This document shows, one piece after another, positions 61,015 to 64,000 of a DNA stretch of 64,000 bases. Position numbers and translations under genes: made by a program. The notes under the pieces were generated by a model. It was given only the letters and a program-made list of their open reading frames with translations. It was not told the DNA's origin and ran no database searches. The DNA comes from Fibrobacterota bacterium (GTDB lineage Bacteria > Fibrobacterota > Chitinivibrionia > Chitinivibrionales > Chitinispirillaceae), in assembly GCA_023459055.1 (NCBI GenBank), contig JAEWVR010000025.1, positions 1-64,000 of the forward strand. The letters are read 5' to 3'. Positions within the stretch are counted from its first letter, which is position 1. Each line of letters starts with the position of its first letter.

Positions 61015-61683
61015 TCAGTCATCACCCTTTGCACATTGAACAATTTTCCTCCATTGTTCAGAAAGGGGCGCCTCCAGTTGTACCAGCGACTTGTCAGGAT
61101 GCGTAAACTCAATAGTGTGGGCGTGAAGCATAAGACGTTCTACTCCACCCACCGGCCTTGGCGAACCATAGGTTTTGTCACCCATAATCGGATGCCCTAT
61201 CGAGTAAAGATGAACCCTGATCTGGTGACGTCTACCGGTAATTGGTTTTACCCTTAATAGAGCTGTGGATTTATACCTGTCTAAAACAGCAATCTCCGTA
61301 ATTGCATTTTTCCCTCTTGTGTCAATCCCCATACGACCGGAGCCAAACTCATAAATGGGAGCATCAATAGTCTGATCCACTGATGGCACACCCATCACAA
61401 GTGCACAATAGGTTTTCTTTACAAGACGCTTCTCAAACTGAATATTCAGATGTTTATGTGCAGCTGGAGTTTTTGCGAATATAATTAATCCGCTTGTATC
61501 TCTGTCAATACGGTGTACCACAAAGAATTTCCGGTTAAATTGACTTTCAAGAACCGGTAAAAGCGAATCATCTTTCGCATCACCCCGGCCGGGAATTGCA
61601 CTGAAACCAGATTCCTTGTTGACAACAAGTATCACATCATCTTCATACACTATATCGTATCTGGAAATCAAAATGCAATTCAC
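61015..61683 (-). CDS. RluA-family pseudouridine synthase
   Basis: 222 residues, without an N-terminal S4 domain. Motif I VVNKESGFSAIPG, motif II with the catalytic Asp in VVHRIDRDTSGLIIFAK (~residue 73), and motif III ITGRRHQIRVHLYSIGHPIMGD. It isomerises uridines in rRNA or tRNA; the short S4-less form resembles RluA/TruC/YqcB types, so the exact target is not determinable. The nitroreductase stop lies 2 nt upstream, so the two genes form an operon. Confidence 0.9.
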   Translation of the reverse strand: MNCILISRYDIVYEDDVILVVNKESGFSAIPGRGDAKDDSLLPVLESQFNRKFFVVHRIDRDTSGLIIFAKTPAAHKHLNIQFEKRLVKKTYCALVMGVPSVDQTIDAPIYEFGSGRMGIDTRGKNAITEIAVLDRYKSTALLRVKPITGRRHQIRVHLYSIGHPIMGDKTYGSPRPVGGVERLMLHAHTIEFTHPDKSLVQLEAPLSEQWRKIVQCAKGDD

Positions 61684-61685
61684 GA

Positions 61686-62216
61686 CTATTTGTTTGTATT
61701 ACCGTAATGATCCCAGAACACGAGCTGCTCCAGCGGCTTTCGGGATTTTGATGCCACCAGTGGCTGACCTGATGGATATCCCAGAGGTGTCAGTGCAACG
61801 ACACTTATTTCTGCAGGTATTTTTAAAACTTTCCTCGCCTCGGAAACATCAAAATTCCCTATCCAGCAAGTTCCAAGTCCTACATCTGCTGCTGCAAGAG
61901 TAACGTGATCCATGACAATTGCAACATCAATCTCACCATAATCCTTACCATCAGAACGATGCCACGATTGCGAATGATCGCAACACGCAACAATCATGAC
62001 AGGTGCACTAAGAAACCATGGTCGATTATATACCGTTGCGCACTGACGACGTATGGCAAGATCGCGAATTACAATAAGAGAAAATGGCTGGTAATTGCAT
62101 GCCGTTGGTGCAAATCGTGCAGCATTAAGAACTTCCATTAGTTTTGCATCATCAACAGGTTGATCGGAATAACTACGTACGGAATACCGTTTTTGTGCAA
62201 GGTTAATAAATTCCAT
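61686..62216 (-). CDS. Nitroreductase family flavoprotein
   Basis: 176 residues, an FMN-dependent NAD(P)H oxidoreductase of the short nitroreductase type. The FMN-binding opening is AQKRYSVRSYSDQPVDDAKL (R-x-S-x-R), followed by AARFAPTACNYQPFSLIVI, GEIDVAIVMDHVTLAAADVGLGTCWIG and VVALTPLGYPSGQP. All family landmarks are intact. Substrate unknown; homologs reduce nitroaromatics, quinones or enones. Upstream partner of the RluA-family gene. Confidence 0.9.
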   Translation of the reverse strand: MEFINLAQKRYSVRSYSDQPVDDAKLMEVLNAARFAPTACNYQPFSLIVIRDLAIRRQCATVYNRPWFLSAPVMIVACCDHSQSWHRSDGKDYGEIDVAIVMDHVTLAAADVGLGTCWIGNFDVSEARKVLKIPAEISVVALTPLGYPSGQPLVASKSRKPLEQLVFWDHYGNTNK

Positions 62217-62242
62217 TGCATTATTCTCCTCTCTTCTGTTTT

Positions 62243-62275
62243 AAAACAAAAACGCCCATCAATGACAACGGGCGT
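62243..62275 (-). terminator. Rho-independent terminator (minus strand)
   Basis: ACGCCC / GGGCGT stem (62252-62257 with 62270-62275). On the minus strand it is followed by TTTTTGTTTT. It ends the TPR-protein transcript before the nitroreductase gene. Confidence 0.8.
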
Positions 62276-62337
62276 ATAATAACAATGATACTAAATTATG
62301 TTATGGCGACATTGTTTACAATATCGCCAAATATCTT

Positions 62338-64000
62338 TTATTGTGACTTTTGTATTTTTTCCATTTCATTCTTTAGTTTTTCGATTTCGTTATCAATAGA
62401 CTTCTGCTTGTCACCCAGTTTTTCCTGTTCTTTCAACAACCCTTTTTGACCGACAATCTTCTGCACTGTTGCATATGCATACTCAATATCATCAGAAACA
62501 GTCTGCATATCTCTTGAGAAGAATGATGTCCGCTTGAAATCATTCTCGAACTTATAGAACTTCTTGAATTTGCCAACAAAGTCAAGCTGTTTAACATGTA
62601 AACTGTCAATCTGATTCTGAATAGTGATTGTCTGACCGGCACCTGCTATATACTCAATATTTTCAGCCAGGTTATTATACGCCATTCTTTCACTCTCATT
62701 CTGCATTCTGGAGTAGTTAAGAGAATCCTGATCAGGAATACTGAGCTTCTTGACTCTTGCAGAGGCATCCTGGAGTACTTTCAGTGCCTGAACATAGTTT
62801 TTCAGAAGAAGATGTCCATAGGATTCAATCAGCATACCTTCACATTTAAGAATATCTTTATCAGTTGTTTTCTGAAGCATCTGCCCGACGCTAACACAGT
62901 CAGTCCATTGACGTGCTTTAAGTGATGTCCATCCCTGACCAAGCAGAGCATCTTCGGCATATATGCTTGATTGCGGTACCATTCTTAAGGAAACGATAGC
63001 TTTAGAAAGTGTATTCTCCTCATAAAAGATATAACCAAGGAAGAGGTATGATCTATTGATTATCTCTTTCTCTGCATCAGAGTTTGTTTTTACTCCAACA
63101 CAGTTTTCAAGAGTTGCAACAACGTTACTAAGCTCAGCTCCAGACTGAGCCTGGGCAACTGCAATGCCATGCTGTGCAAAAACATAATCAGGATGTCCGT
63201 CAGGAATTCTGGAGAACGCATCCATGGCTTTTGCCTGATTATTCTGCTGAAGGTATGCCTGCCCCATCAGATACGTTGCATGATAGCGTAAAGAATCAGG
63301 TACATTTGGTTTTGACAGTTCATTAAACTGAGTTGCGACCCTGTTAAAATCACCCTTACGATATACAACCCGCATCAGACCAAGATCACTGTGTGGAGTG
63401 GCGCTGCTGAGCGGAAAGGAACTCTTTACTTTTTCGTAATTCTTGATAGATGCTTCGCGCATATCCAATTCCTCAAGACATGAACCGCGGTAGTGTTCTA
63501 CCCAGTCGATTTTGAAAAAATCCGGAAATTCTGTTGACAATCTGCTAAAGAGAAAAAATGCATCCCAGTACTTTCCATCAGCATAGAGCTTGCGAGCTTT
63601 GTTATACAGATCGTTAGGAGACAAGCTTGCCATACGTGCCATCTTGCGTGCCCAGATTTCTTCCCTGTGTTTGCCGATATTAAAGCGGCCATAAACCGTG
63701 TGGCCGGTTGCATCATTATCAGCCTGTGTCATCATGTCGTATTGGTAAAGTACTTCAAAATCACGACCGTTATTGATACCGGGAACATTCATTCCCATTG
63801 CGAGTCCCCAGTAGTCAAGACCATCAGCATTCAAACCGGTATGCATATGAATCTTGATCAGTTTAAGAAGCCATAAACCGATTTTGTAATTCACACTCAA
63901 ATCTGTTTTCGGATCAAACGATGTCTCACCTGACTTATACTCATCCGGATTAACAAGTAAATCCCTGAAGTTCAGATCAAGCGCAGTTTCGACTCTGTTC
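62338..64000 (-). CDS. TPR-containing envelope protein, 5' end beyond the window
   Basis: At least 554 codons. The frame is open through position 64000, so the TTG at 63900 is not the true start and the N-terminus lies outside the window. The first ~110 residues visible (YKIGLWLLKLIKIHMHTGL, DYWGLAMGMNVPGINNGRDF) look like outer-membrane barrel strands or a porin-like region. TPR helices follow (~120-400; YRKGDFNRVATQFNELSK, YLMGQAYLQQNNQAKAMDAF). It ends in a long charged coiled coil (QEKLGDKQKSIDNEIEKLKN). Probably part of an envelope assembly or motility system. Function unknown. Confidence 0.7.
   Translation of the reverse strand, partial: NRVETALDLNFRDLLVNPDEYKSGETSFDPKTDLSVNYKIGLWLLKLIKIHMHTGLNADGLDYWGLAMGMNVPGINNGRDFEVLYQYDMMTQADNDATGHTVYGRFNIGKHREEIWARKMARMASLSPNDLYNKARKLYADGKYWDAFFLFSRLSTEFPDFFKIDWVEHYRGSCLEELDMREASIKNYEKVKSSFPLSSATPHSDLGLMRVVYRKGDFNRVATQFNELSKPNVPDSLRYHATYLMGQAYLQQNNQAKAMDAFSRIPDGHPDYVFAQHGIAVAQAQSGAELSNVVATLENCVGVKTNSDAEKEIINRSYLFLGYIFYEENTLSKAIVSLRMVPQSSIYAEDALLGQGWTSLKARQWTDCVSVGQMLQKTTDKDILKCEGMLIESYGHLLLKNYVQALKVLQDASARVKKLSIPDQDSLNYSRMQNESERMAYNNLAENIEYIAGAGQTITIQNQIDSLHVKQLDFVGKFKKFYKFENDFKRTSFFSRDMQTVSDDIEYAYATVQKIVGQKGLLKEQEKLGDKQKSIDNEIEKLKNEMEKIQKSQ

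Noticed and set aside
61616..61903. 95-residue plus-strand frame
   Set aside because: Antisense to the RluA-family/nitroreductase junction; both genes are clear on the minus strand.
63898..63900. TTG 63900 as the start of the TPR-containing gene
   Set aside because: The same frame is open to the window end and continues with plausible protein, so the start lies outside the window.

Overview
The window reads as chromosome of a Gram-negative (diderm), motile, probably anaerobic bacterium of roughly 43% G+C. Outer-membrane and lipoprotein genes, an AsmA-like protein, PdxJ, a bacterial Pol II, the MEP-pathway kinase IspE, sigma-54 and sigma-28 promoters, a GldF/GldG-type ABC operon and secreted glycosidases with Por/T9SS-like C-terminal tails fit the Fibrobacterota/Chitinivibrionia part of the FCB group. 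That assignment is an inference from gene content; no rRNA is present.

Layout. 1-765 looks like the right end of an integrated element: ten 23-24 bp tandem repeats, a decayed reading frame, a small membrane protein, and the 3' half of a tRNA-Pro followed by its own terminator. 900-3400 is accessory or decaying DNA (N-terminally truncated D12 adenine methylase, a clipped nucleotidyltransferase-like gene overlapping a winged-helix gene, tRNA-Leu(CAA)). 3600-15960 is mostly housekeeping: a methyltransferase, a secreted protein, purD-purE-tsaC, a sigma-28-driven flgM-like gene, tRNA-Leu(UAA), a HEAT-repeat envelope protein, miaA, a divergent polysaccharide deacetylase and pdxJ. 16236-17700 is a sigma-54 promoter driving three tandem small heat-shock proteins. 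17771-22269 is a three-gene phosphorelay operon. 22501-23421 is a recent tandem duplication of an unknown gene, followed by ispE and a PilZ gene. 24962-26875 is leuA under a complete transcription attenuator with a leucine-rich leader peptide. 27000-36043 holds a possible small RNA, a small Cys-rich protein, an MltD-like LysM transglycosylase, sppA, a histone H1-like protein and the ABC/GldG/DUF4340 operon. 36132-49482 holds a SNF2-family ATPase, a pseudo-receiver/glycosyltransferase pair, a Cys-cluster PAS kinase, DNA polymerase II, an RNA methyltransferase, an AsmA-like protein, an NtrC-type regulator and a YbgC-like thioesterase. 50107-60930 is a polysaccharide-degradation and envelope region (GH43, GH30, SGNH hydrolase, beta-helix lipoprotein, DUF4380-like protein, beta-barrel). 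61015-64000 holds an RluA pseudouridine synthase, a nitroreductase and a TPR/envelope protein that runs off the right edge.

The strongest sequence-level observations are the leu attenuator, whose leader peptide probably has a leaderless start; textbook sigma-54 and sigma-28 promoters in front of functionally matching genes; a dispersed palindromic repeat family (GGGCGAAT-4nt-ATTCGCCC) at three loci; a MITE-like element at 57214-57414; and a receiver domain without its phospho-Asp co-translated with a TPR glycosyltransferase. I saw no CRISPR array, complete prophage, insertion sequence or clear defence island.
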